Positions 1-6,656 of a stretch of 20,162 bases of DNA are shown in pieces. Source of the DNA: Bacillota bacterium (GTDB lineage Bacteria; Bacillota; Clostridia; Christensenellales; Aristaeellaceae). A model generated the notes under the pieces. The model ran no database searches, had not been told where the DNA came from, and saw only the letters and a program-made list of their open reading frames with translations. Made by a program: the position numbers and the translations under genes. Within the stretch, counting starts at the first letter, position 1; the number at the start of each line of letters is the position of its first letter. The stretch lies in contig JAEWRJ010000168.1 of NCBI GenBank assembly GCA_023460055.1, positions 1-20,162 on the forward strand, read 5' to 3'.

Positions 1-199
1 GTCCAAAGTGAAACCCCTTCTTGAGGAACGCCACGCCCGCCGGGTTGTAGTACACCGCATCCAGCTCAATAGTCGCATCGCGCGCCGGGTTCCTGAGGAA
101 CGCCGCACTCTGGTTGGTGTTCGTCACCAGGCCGCCGGCCAGCGCCGACACAATAAAACTCGCCAGCACTACGCTGAGTAAAACTATTTTTCTAATCAT
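1..199 (-). CDS. FadL/OmpP1-family outer-membrane protein, 5' part only
   Basis: This open frame starts with an ATG at 197-199 and runs off the left edge, so only about 66 N-terminal residues are visible. The first 20 or so residues form a signal peptide: positively charged MIRK, then a hydrophobic stretch ending in SALAGG. The mature start carries the pattern TNTNQSAAFLRNPARDA followed by an AVYYNPAGVAFL segment. That resembles the N-terminal plug region of FadL-type hydrophobic-compound porins as found in Bacteroidetes, where Asn-Pro-Ala motifs are typical. The expected role is passive uptake of hydrophobic molecules across the outer membrane. The gene is not part of the polysaccharide pathway and is separated from it by a repeat-rich spacer. 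The family call is from memory of the motif, and the missing C-terminal barrel prevents confirmation. Confidence 0.72.
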   Translation of the reverse strand, partial: MIRKIVLLSVVLASFIVSALAGGLVTNTNQSAAFLRNPARDATIELDAVYYNPAGVAFLKKGFHFG

Positions 200-209
200 T
201 TGAACGATG

Positions 210-240
210 TTACGTTAATAAGTTATTACGTTAATAAGTT
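210..240. repeat. Two copies of a 15-nt direct repeat (period 16)
   Basis: The 15-mer TTACGTTAATAAGTT occurs at 210-224 and again, identical, at 226-240, with one base between. A partial third echo (GTAAGTT) follows at 242-248. It sits just upstream of the OmpP1-like start codon, in what would be its 5' untranslated region. Confidence 0.9.
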
Positions 241-253
241 GGTAAGTTTCTGG

Positions 254-288
254 TTCAATGTTCAATGTTCAGTGTTCAGTGTTCAATG
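254..288. repeat. Five tandem heptamers TTCARTG
   Basis: Five consecutive heptamers read TTCAATG, TTCAATG, TTCAGTG, TTCAGTG, TTCAATG. The pattern breaks down at 289. It is noncoding and resembles the short tandemly repeated heptamers known from cyanobacterial intergenic regions, though I infer no relationship from that similarity. Confidence 0.92.
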
Positions 289-290
289 TT

Positions 291-318
291 CTTGGTTCGA
301 TATACTTGGTTCGATATC
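291..318. repeat. Two copies of a 14-nt direct repeat
   Basis: CTTGGTTCGATATA (291-304) is followed directly by CTTGGTTCGATATC (305-318), which differs only at the last base. The period of 14 is twice the heptamer period on either side. Confidence 0.88.
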
Positions 319-320
319 CG

Positions 321-355
321 AACCTGATCCCTGACAACTGACTACTGACAACTGA
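321..355. repeat. Five degenerate heptamers of form NNNCTGA
   Basis: Reading the plus strand in sevens gives AACCTGA, TCCCTGA, CAACTGA, CTACTGA, CAACTGA. The last four bases are constant while the first three vary. The last two-thirds also reads as a 14-nt near repeat (331-344 and 345-358). The array abuts the stop codon of the DUF3575-like gene. Confidence 0.85.
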
Positions 356-358
356 TAA

Positions 359-928
359 TTAAAACACATATCCTATCGCGATGGTACCTTTCGTGGGACC
401 GAAATAATTCTTCTCGCCCTCACCGAGCTTTGCACCATCCTCACCAAGGTTGTACGACTCATATTTGAGGCGAGCAGCACCCAGGCCGGCAGTCACTTCC
501 AGTACCAGGTTGTTACCGATGATCCACTGGTAGCCGTAGCTCACCCCCGCGCCAATCGCCTTGCCGTCGTAGCGCCTGTTTTCCAGAGGCTCAAGACGTT
601 TCAGCGGAAGCTTCACGCCACCCACGTTGAACTCCCCAGCAAGGCCGTGCACCCCGAAGAAGTGACCGTTGTAGGTCTCTTTCAACCAGTAGCGCACCTC
701 GGGCCATATGATCCAGTGCTTGAGCTGCGCGTCGTCACCGAACTTGAAGGGATTCACCCCGCCCGACAGCTCAACGCTGTAGTTCTGTGCAAAGGCATAC
801 TCCACCCCCACGTTGGGAGTAGCCGTAAGGAGGTGCGGCAGGTTGGTCTTCACGCTCCACTCTGCCTGTGCCTGTAAACCCGACAGGGTTAAGAATGCGA
901 ACAAACAGATTATCATTACTTTTCTCAT
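359..928 (-). CDS. DUF3575-like secreted outer-membrane beta-barrel protein
   Basis: The 189-residue product begins with a clear signal peptide: MRKVMIICLFAFLTL, then a predicted signal peptidase I site after AQA near residue 22. The mature part alternates hydrophobic and polar residues, has many aromatic and glycine residues, and ends in a phenylalanine after IGYV, as outer-membrane beta-barrels do. Segments such as WSVKTNLPHLLTATPNVGVEY at the mature start and a central WPEVRYWL are typical of the DUF3575 family, whose members in Bacteroidetes often lie near fimbrial or cell-surface genes. No enzymatic motif is visible and the molecular function is unknown. It follows the PglE-like gene by only 32 bp in the same direction, with no terminator in the gap, so read-through from the polysaccharide operon is possible. 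Its higher GC content resembles the flanks rather than the A/T-rich core. Confidence 0.75.
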   Translation of the reverse strand: MRKVMIICLFAFLTLSGLQAQAEWSVKTNLPHLLTATPNVGVEYAFAQNYSVELSGGVNPFKFGDDAQLKHWIIWPEVRYWLKETYNGHFFGVHGLAGEFNVGGVKLPLKRLEPLENRRYDGKAIGAGVSYGYQWIIGNNLVLEVTAGLGAARLKYESYNLGEDGAKLGEGEKNYFGPTKGTIAIGYVF

Positions 929-960
929 AAGAAAAAATTTTTAAGATTTAAAGCAATCTC

Positions 961-2109
961 TTATCTCTTGGATAACCGTCTAATCACATCTACAACCCTT
1001 TCCAAATCAGTATCGTTCAGGTTGGGATGTGAAGGCAGACAGAGTCCCATGTCAAAGAGTCGTTCACTCACCTTAGTCTCATTGCCATAGTAAGGCGCAT
1101 CTGCGAAGACCGGCTGCAGGTGCATCGGCTTCCAGAGTGGGCGTGTTTCGATGTTCTCCTGCTCCATTGCCAGTCGCAGCTCCTCACGGGTAAACCCTGC
1201 TTCAGCAGCGTCCACCACGATGCAGGTGAGCCACATATTGGAGTTGAAGTCCGGTGAAGGATTGCTTTGGAATGAAATACCAGGGATGCCAGCCAGCAGT
1301 TGACGATATCTCTTGTTTATCCTCCTGCGAGCCTCCACGTGCTCCTGCAGTACCAGCATCTGACCTCGGCCGATGCCTGCACAGATGTTGCTCAGTCGGT
1401 AGTTGTACCCTACTTTCGAATGCTGGTAGTGCGGTGCATTGTCTCGAGCCTGTGTGGCCAGGTGCTTCGTGAAATCAGCCTCCTCTTTTGTGGAGCAGAC
1501 CAGCGCCCCCCCACCCGATGTGGTGATCATTTTGTTGCCATTAAAGGAGAGGCAGGCAAATTCACCGAAGGTACCGCATTTCTGCCCCTTGTATTCTGCC
1601 CCCAGCGCTTCAGCCGCATCCTCCAGCACAGGAATCTCAAACGCACAGGCAATCGTCATGATCTCATCCATCTTCGCCGGCATGCCATAGAGATGCACAG
1701 GGATAATCGCCTTCGGTTTCTTTCCTGTTTTAGCTATACGAATCTCAATCGCCTTACGCAACAGCTCCGGATCCATGTTCCAGGTATCCTGTTCGCTGTC
1801 CACGAACACCGGTTCCGCACCTAGGTACTTGATCGGGTTGGCACTCGCGCTGAAGGTGAAGCTCTGGCAGATCACCTCATCACTAGGTCCCACCCCAAGC
1901 TGAATGAGTGCAAGGTGAATCGCTGCCGTGCCGGCACTCAGTGCCACGATATGCTTGTGCTCACCCAGGTAATTCTCCAGATCCTTCTCGAACCCATCTA
2001 CGTTGGGACCCAGGGGCACCACCCAGTTGGTGTCGAATGCCTCCTGTATAAACTGTTGCTCCTGCCCGCCCATATGAGCGAGCGAGAGCCATATTCTTTT
2101 GTTGTTCAT
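961..2109 (-). CDS. pglE: PglE/WcfR-like UDP-4-keto-6-deoxy-HexNAc 4-aminotransferase
   Basis: This 382-residue protein is a PLP-dependent aminotransferase of the DegT/DnrJ/EryC1/StrS family. It closely follows Campylobacter PglE from end to end: HMGG at 12-15, PLGPNV at 32-37, FTFSASANPI at 84-93, EDAAEALG at 163-170, a Schiff-base lysine at K193 in NGNKMITTSGGG, and ETRPLWKPMH near the C terminus. The family transfers an amino group from glutamate to C4 of UDP-4-keto-6-deoxy-HexNAc. That gives UDP-4-amino-4,6-dideoxy-GlcNAc (PglE) or the galacto epimer (WcfR in Bacteroides fragilis PSA); sequence reading cannot choose between them. It closes a four-gene block with a PglC-like transferase, a GNAT enzyme and an ATP-grasp protein, and would supply the initiating sugar. 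The retaining 4,6-dehydratase that makes its substrate is not in the window. The start is 31 bp after the upstream stop. Confidence 0.88.
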   Translation of the reverse strand: MNNKRIWLSLAHMGGQEQQFIQEAFDTNWVVPLGPNVDGFEKDLENYLGEHKHIVALSAGTAAIHLALIQLGVGPSDEVICQSFTFSASANPIKYLGAEPVFVDSEQDTWNMDPELLRKAIEIRIAKTGKKPKAIIPVHLYGMPAKMDEIMTIACAFEIPVLEDAAEALGAEYKGQKCGTFGEFACLSFNGNKMITTSGGGALVCSTKEEADFTKHLATQARDNAPHYQHSKVGYNYRLSNICAGIGRGQMLVLQEHVEARRRINKRYRQLLAGIPGISFQSNPSPDFNSNMWLTCIVVDAAEAGFTREELRLAMEQENIETRPLWKPMHLQPVFADAPYYGNETKVSERLFDMGLCLPSHPNLNDTDLERVVDVIRRLSKR

Positions 2110-2140
2110 TAATAAAAAATCTTCAATAATAGAAAAGGAA

Positions 2141-3154
2141 TCAATTCACACGAATCAATCGGTCGCTTTTAGAAAACATAATATCCTCTTTATAGTTGAT
2201 AAATCGTGATACATCCTTGTTACCTTTCAACCATTCGATATAGATTGCAGCGGTGTTGACACCAGCCTCATGCGAAAAAGGGTACCCACCACCAAACCGT
2301 GGATTCAGTTCTAAAACGTACAATTCATTGTTGTATTCAAACAGGTCACAATCCAGGTTTCCAAAATGTTTAAGGTTCTCTCCAATATGCCTTCCAATCT
2401 TCTCAAAACGACTGTCAATTACGGAAGAAGCTTTATCAGTTTCTCCACTGCGCATAGCCTTTTTTTCACGCACAAAAGTACCCACGTAGTTTCCTTCGAA
2501 ATCATTTAATATATCCATCCCATATTCAATACCTCCCAGTTTCTCTTGTATCAATATTGAATGGTCAAGATCCTCGCTGCTTGCTTCAGCAAGAATTGTG
2601 CGTTTTAGTTTCAATAATTGCAGTTCATAACCCAACTCCAATTCACGTAAATCTTCAGGGAAATCAATCCCAATAGAAGCACTTCCCCATCGCGGTTTAA
2701 TAACCAACGGGAAATTAAGTTGCTTATTATTTAACGCCTTTATTGCCTCTTCGAGATGAATGTAAGTCTTTGGATACTTAAGACCAATAACCTCTAAGAA
2801 CATATTTGTTTCCCATTTGTCAAAGCTTATGTTTATTGGTCTTTTATCAGATACAATCACCTTGCATCCAAACTTCTCTAATCTCGATTTATTTTCTGAC
2901 AAAATTGGCAACTCCAAATCATTTAATGATATAACAGCATCAACTTGTTCTTTTTGAATTATTTCTTCAATAGATTCAATATAATTGTCATCATATATGC
3001 CCGGCACAATAAAAGATTCATCAGCATCTACCATTGCGGGAGCAGTTCTTTGCATATCAGCAGCAAGAATTCTACCCTCACCATTAAGAGCCTCTTTAAA
3101 GTAGTTGATTAAATAGTTGCGGCGCCCTGCACAAGTAAAAAGTAAATTCATCAT
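2141..3154 (-). CDS. ATP-grasp ligase, carbamoyl-phosphate-synthase-like, substrate unknown
   Basis: The 337-residue protein has the three-part ATP-grasp layout. An N-terminal pre-ATP-grasp Rossmann-like domain (about 1-110) opens with the LLFTCAGRR turn. A central domain carries the ATP-binding lysine in VIKPRWGSAS (K153) and an IQEKL segment (E204). A C-terminal domain has metal-binding acidic residues in NLDCDLF (268 and 270) and the signature LELNPRFGGGYPF (281-293). Family members use ATP to activate a carboxylate as an acyl phosphate and join it to an amine or thiol. In a sugar locus, the plausible reaction is amide formation between an amino or carboxyl sugar and a small acid or amino acid. 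No residue identifies the substrate. The start overlaps the GNAT stop by 4 bp (ATGA), and a second in-frame ATG follows directly. Coupled translation with the GNAT and PglC-like genes argues for a shared job. Confidence 0.85.
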   Translation of the reverse strand: MMNLLFTCAGRRNYLINYFKEALNGEGRILAADMQRTAPAMVDADESFIVPGIYDDNYIESIEEIIQKEQVDAVISLNDLELPILSENKSRLEKFGCKVIVSDKRPINISFDKWETNMFLEVIGLKYPKTYIHLEEAIKALNNKQLNFPLVIKPRWGSASIGIDFPEDLRELELGYELQLLKLKRTILAEASSEDLDHSILIQEKLGGIEYGMDILNDFEGNYVGTFVREKKAMRSGETDKASSVIDSRFEKIGRHIGENLKHFGNLDCDLFEYNNELYVLELNPRFGGGYPFSHEAGVNTAAIYIEWLKGNKDVSRFINYKEDIMFSKSDRLIRVN

Positions 3155-3690
3155 TCTGCAAAAATAAGTTGTATATCATTAGTATAAAAACGAGTCTCTA
3201 CCCAATCTTCTTTTAATAGTCCATAAATATTCCGATCAATTAGTTTTCCTTCTTTAAATTTATGTTTTCTAAGAATACCCTCTTTTTTAAAACCTAATTT
3301 TTCGTATAAGAAATTTGCATTGGTATTGAAGTCATTTGTATACAAATATATTTTGTGAATATTTAAATTATTAAAGGCCCAGTTTACTGTAAATATGGTC
3401 GCCTTTTTCCCAATACCCTTTCCTTGCAATGCTGGGTTGACCATAATATAAAATTCAACCAAACCATTTGCTAAATCCAAATTTGTTAGTCCAGACATAG
3501 CAATTGTTTCCAGACCTTCTAAGAAAACAAAGTCTAATCTCTTATCATTAATCACAGTTCTTTCAAACCATTTCTTGGTTTCTTCCAAAGTAATTGGATA
3601 CTGCATATTCATATTTTTGTATATAGCAGGATTATTCAACCAATCACACCTTATTTTCAAATGATTATCAGATATTTTCTCTACTTTCAT
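3151..3690 (-). CDS. GNAT-family N-acetyltransferase (RimJ/RimL-like)
   Basis: This 179-residue protein has the GNAT acetyl-CoA loop QGKGIG at 89-94 (QxxGxG), preceded by the strand VEFYIMV, and the late motif YEKLGF at 129-134 typical of RimJ/RimL-type members. The fold transfers an acetyl or similar acyl group from CoA to an amine. Given its place between a PglC-like transferase and a PglE-like aminotransferase, the likely substrate is the new 4-amino group of the UDP-sugar. That is the job done in Campylobacter by PglD, an unrelated beta-helix protein; PseH is a known GNAT that performs an analogous step on a 4-amino sugar. The 5' end overlaps the upstream gene by 23 bp and the 3' end overlaps the ATP-grasp gene by 4 bp. 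Base composition is A/T-rich. Action on the ATP-grasp product instead is possible. Confidence 0.83.
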   Translation of the reverse strand: MKVEKISDNHLKIRCDWLNNPAIYKNMNMQYPITLEETKKWFERTVINDKRLDFVFLEGLETIAMSGLTNLDLANGLVEFYIMVNPALQGKGIGKKATIFTVNWAFNNLNIHKIYLYTNDFNTNANFLYEKLGFKKEGILRKHKFKEGKLIDRNIYGLLKEDWVETRFYTNDIQLIFAE

Positions 3691-4297
3691 TTATTTCTCT
3701 TTTTTCATCAACTAATTTTTGAACTGGAGTAATGCTAATATCTTTTGAAGACATTACATTCTTTATTGTCATCAAAAAAATCTTAAAGTCTAGTGTAAAT
3801 GATAAGTTCTCAACATAATATACGTCAAGCTCGAATTTCTTTGACCAACTTATTGCATTTCTACCATTTACTTGTGCCCATCCCGTTATACCTGGTCTAA
3901 TTTTATGTCTTTTTCTCTCAAAATCATCATACAAAGAAAGGTAGCTGATTAACAACGGTCTAGGGCCAATCAGAGACATATCACCTTTGATTACGTTCAA
4001 TAATTGTGGAATCTCATCCAATGATGTAGAGCGAACAAACTTCCCTACCTTGGTCAAACGCTGTGCATCCGGCAATAAATTCCCTGAAGCATCCTTCCTG
4101 TCATTCATCGTCTTGAACTTGATCACCCTAAATATTTTCTCATCCTTCCCAGGCCGCTCTTGAAAAAAGAATGCACCTGCACCCTTGTTGGCAATGGATA
4201 GCCAGATCCATAATAAAAGGAATATAGGGCTTATGATGATAAAGCCGAGAAATGAAAGTGAAAAATCAATAATACGTTTAAAAATATTCTTATACAT
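3668..4297 (-). CDS. PglC/WcfS-like initiating phosphoglycosyl transferase
   Basis: This small bacterial sugar transferase has about 209 residues from the chosen start. An N-terminal reentrant membrane helix (about 10-37) follows the basic KNIFKR. The cytosolic core carries FQERPG, FKTM, the catalytic Asp-Glu pair in STSLDEIPQLLNV (D94-E95), the GPRPLL motif and RPGITGWAQVNGRN. The family moves a sugar-1-phosphate from a UDP-sugar onto undecaprenyl phosphate, starting each repeat unit at the inner face of the cytoplasmic membrane. Lack of the extra four-helix N-terminal domain of WcaJ/WbaP places it with PglC and WcfS, which accept N-acetylated amino sugars. An upstream in-frame ATG at 4307-4309 would add MIIV; I chose the ATG at 4295-4297 because relatives begin MYKN-like and it shortens the overlap with the preceding gene to 8 bp. 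The acceptor is inferred. Confidence 0.9.
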   Translation of the reverse strand: MYKNIFKRIIDFSLSFLGFIIISPIFLLLWIWLSIANKGAGAFFFQERPGKDEKIFRVIKFKTMNDRKDASGNLLPDAQRLTKVGKFVRSTSLDEIPQLLNVIKGDMSLIGPRPLLISYLSLYDDFERKRHKIRPGITGWAQVNGRNAISWSKKFELDVYYVENLSFTLDFKIFLMTIKNVMSSKDISITPVQKLVDEKREINESRENI

Positions 4298-5504
4298 CAC
4301 TATTATCAAACCGCCTCATTATTATTTCATAACCCTTTTCAACTGTATAATTTTCTTCAAGAAATTTATAGCCATTCTCGCCCATTTGTCTACGCTTTGC
4401 AGAATCTGATGCAAGTTCATTGACCATTGAATTAAATCCCTCCAAATCACCATTCTCACACCAGAAACCATATCCATTCTCTTCAGCAATAGAACCTATG
4501 TCAGTATTCACATCGGTAGCCATCAAAACAGGCATTTTATATTCCAGGTAAGACAATAAGCGTGAAGGGTAATTGGGAATCGTAAAGCGAGGATCCAGGA
4601 ATATAAGACCCACATCACACGATTCTACCAGCTCATCATAATCCATTTTTGGTAATGCTGACAAAAGTTGCGCATTCACAGGTTTATTTACATCAAACCA
4701 TTGCGATACTTTCTCATACTCCGTACCTGAACCAACAACCATAAAATAACGATCATTCTTATCACGGTTAGACTCGAATATGCGCAAGAGGAAATCCAGT
4801 CCCTGCGGTTTGCCCAAATTTCCACCATAGATAAACACAACAGAACCGATAGGGATATTGAATTTCTTTCTGATCATATCTTTATCAACCCCCGTATGAT
4901 TAGTTGCCAACTCAACAGAATTGGGACATACCTCGATGTGTTCCGAATTAATCTCAGGATTATGTTCCAACAAAAATTGCACATTTGCCGGTGACATACA
5001 TCCAATGTAATCTGATAATTGATACAGTTTCTGCTCCTTCTTTCTGAATAAACGGTATAGAATACCTTTTGGGGACATCATCCCAATATCAACGGCATTC
5101 TGCGGAAAGATATCTTTAAGCAGTAAGTAGGTCTTTGCTCTGTCTCTGGTTTTTATCTTCTCAATGATGCGTGTAAGCGTAATGGGCGGCGTTGAATAGA
5201 GTATCAGATCAAATCTAATTTGCTTGAAATACCTGTTAATTGCTTTCTCAAACTGATATTCCAACAAGATTGTTCCGATTCCTTTCTCTATAAAGTTTGT
5301 TTTCTGAATATTAAGGGTCTTCACTTTTAGCAACGAATAATTTTCATCTTCCATCAAGAATGTTTTTTTACCAAACCTTCTTTCAGATGGAGAAACGATA
5401 AAGATGCGATGACCCTCTTTGATAAAATGGCGTAATAGGTCTGTGTATATTCCACGATTGTTGATATCGTCAATCCTGGAAACAGTAAGAAATAGAATAT
5501 TCAT
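4290..5504 (-). CDS. wbuB: WbuB-like glycosyltransferase (GT4), predicted L-FucNAc transferase
   Basis: This is a GT-B fold glycosyltransferase of about 404 residues. The N terminus, MNILFLTVSRI followed by a RGIYTDLLRHF segment, is characteristic of WbuB proteins. The C-terminal donor domain has FIYGGNLGKPQGLDFLLR and a late NYPSRLLSYLEYKMPVL stretch, where GT4 enzymes hold the nucleotide-sugar. In E. coli O26 and related loci wbuB sits beside fnlABC and is assigned to L-FucNAc transfer; the same order (capE, capF, capG, then this gene) supports that role here. A longer start at 5522 adds MFGVSK and would overlap capG by 17 bp. I use the internal ATG at 5502-5504, one base after the capG stop, because the family alignment begins there. 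It has no membrane segment and probably works at the inner membrane face. Acceptor and linkage are not readable. Confidence 0.87.
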   Translation of the reverse strand: MNILFLTVSRIDDINNRGIYTDLLRHFIKEGHRIFIVSPSERRFGKKTFLMEDENYSLLKVKTLNIQKTNFIEKGIGTILLEYQFEKAINRYFKQIRFDLILYSTPPITLTRIIEKIKTRDRAKTYLLLKDIFPQNAVDIGMMSPKGILYRLFRKKEQKLYQLSDYIGCMSPANVQFLLEHNPEINSEHIEVCPNSVELATNHTGVDKDMIRKKFNIPIGSVVFIYGGNLGKPQGLDFLLRIFESNRDKNDRYFMVVGSGTEYEKVSQWFDVNKPVNAQLLSALPKMDYDELVESCDVGLIFLDPRFTIPNYPSRLLSYLEYKMPVLMATDVNTDIGSIAEENGYGFWCENGDLEGFNSMVNELASDSAKRRQMGENGYKFLEENYTVEKGYEIIMRRFDNSDV

Positions 5505-5505
5505 C

Positions 5506-6639
5506 TTACTCACTCCAAACAACCCGTTTAATGTAATCTGTATAGGAGATGATGATGCGCACTACCTTCTCACTCACATTGGGCATGCTGTAGTCAGCTA
5601 CCGGTCTGAAATTGCGTTCCTCTCCTAACGATTGATATTGCAACTGCACTAGTCCCTGCATCACCCTTTCAGGGTTCAGTCCCACCATCATCACCGAGGC
5701 TTCTTCCATTGCTTCGGGACGTTCGTGTGCTTCACGAATATTCAATGCCCTGAAATTCAAAATTGATGATTCTTCTGAAATGGTACCACTGTCTGATAGC
5801 ACCGCAAATGCATTCATCTGTAATTTGTTGTAGTCGCTCAATGCCATCGGCTTCATCAACTGCACATTCTTGTGAAAGGTGATTCCTTTCTTTTCAATCA
5901 TGTTACGGGTGCGTGGATGGGTTGAGACAATCACCGGATAATCATATTTCTCCGCGATACCGTTCAATATCTCCACAAGGTTGAAGAAATTCTTCTCAGA
6001 AGAGATGTTCTCTTCTCTGTGGGCAGACACCAGGAAGAACTTACCCTTCTCAAGGTTCAGCGTTACAAGAATATTCGAAGCCTCAATCTTAGGCATATAT
6101 TGCATCAATACTTCGTACATTGGGCTGCCGGTCTTGATGATTCTGTCGGGACGTAAACCTTCCGCTAAAAGGTATTCACGTGCAATATCACTATAGGTAA
6201 GGTTGATGTCCGCTGTGTGGTCTACAATCTTGCGATTGCTCTCTTCCGGCACCCGCTGATCGAAACAACGATTTCCTGCCTCCATATGGAAGATGGGAAT
6301 ATGTCTTTTCTTGGCAGCAATGGCACACAGACAGGAGTTGGTGTCACCCAACACCAGGAATGCATCCGGTTGCTCCTTTTCCAGTACAGGGTCAATATTG
6401 ATCAGGATCTGACCGGCTGTCTCGGTGGCATTCTTTCCTGCTGCATTCAGAAAATGATCCGGTTTGCGCAAACCCAGGTCCTCAAAGAACACTTCGTTCA
6501 ACTCATAATCATAATTCTGACCCGTATGCACCAACACATGCTCAACGGCTTCCGATGCATCCAGCTTTTGCAGCACACACGCCAAACGGATAATCTCCGG
6601 ACGCGTACCCACTACGGTTAATACTTTTAATTTCTTCAT
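5506..6639 (-). CDS. capG: CapG/FnlC/WbjD UDP-HexNAc 2-epimerase (UDP-L-FucNAc synthesis)
   Basis: The 377-residue protein belongs to the non-hydrolysing UDP-GlcNAc 2-epimerase family. Visible motifs are VGTRPEIIRL (10-19), HTGQNYD (38-44), GDTNS with D99, EAGNRCFDQ starting at E120, VPEESNRKIVDHTAD with E132/E133, SAHREEN with H207, and a late SDSGTISEES. These correspond to the known catalytic acidic and histidine positions of WecB. The C-terminal SYTDYIKRVVW segment points to the WbjD/CapG subgroup rather than WecB. That subgroup makes UDP-N-acetyl-L-fucosamine from the 2-epimer (UDP-2-acetamido-2,6-dideoxy-L-talose), the last step of the pathway. Its neighbours are the two earlier enzymes, 17 bp upstream, and a WbuB-like transferase immediately downstream. 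The length is normal and no key residue appears missing. Confidence 0.93.
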   Translation of the reverse strand: MKKLKVLTVVGTRPEIIRLACVLQKLDASEAVEHVLVHTGQNYDYELNEVFFEDLGLRKPDHFLNAAGKNATETAGQILINIDPVLEKEQPDAFLVLGDTNSCLCAIAAKKRHIPIFHMEAGNRCFDQRVPEESNRKIVDHTADINLTYSDIAREYLLAEGLRPDRIIKTGSPMYEVLMQYMPKIEASNILVTLNLEKGKFFLVSAHREENISSEKNFFNLVEILNGIAEKYDYPVIVSTHPRTRNMIEKKGITFHKNVQLMKPMALSDYNKLQMNAFAVLSDSGTISEESSILNFRALNIREAHERPEAMEEASVMMVGLNPERVMQGLVQLQYQSLGEERNFRPVADYSMPNVSEKVVRIIISYTDYIKRVVWSE

Positions 6640-6656
6640 CTCTTTATCTTTCTTTT

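Larger units (their letters stand above)
200..358. other. Repeat-filled intergenic spacer
   Basis: This 159-bp spacer lies between the stop of the DUF3575-like gene and the start of the OmpP1-like gene. It consists almost entirely of short direct repeats, listed separately at 210-240, 254-288, 291-318 and 321-355. A 6-bp inverted repeat (GGTTCG at 308-313, CGAACC at 319-324, 5-nt loop) has no adjacent T run on the transcribed strand, so I do not call it a terminator. No convincing Bacteroidetes promoter (TTTG then TAnnTTTG) was found. The OmpP1 promoter probably lies here or further upstream, but I cannot place it. Confidence 0.7.

Noticed and set aside
308..324. Possible intrinsic terminator after the DUF3575-like gene
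   Set aside because: The stem is only 6 bp and neither strand has a T run directly after it.
210..355. Possible CRISPR array
   Set aside because: The repeats are 7-16 nt and directly adjacent or one base apart. There are no 30-nt-class spacers and no cas genes.
1300..1824. 174-codon open frame on the plus strand
   Set aside because: It lies fully antisense to the PglE-like gene, whose motifs are intact. The translation is rich in Arg, Cys and His with no recognisable domain, as expected for a shadow frame.
6217..6621. 134-codon open frame on the plus strand
   Set aside because: Antisense to capG and without domain features. The GC-richer codons of capG leave few stops on the opposite strand.
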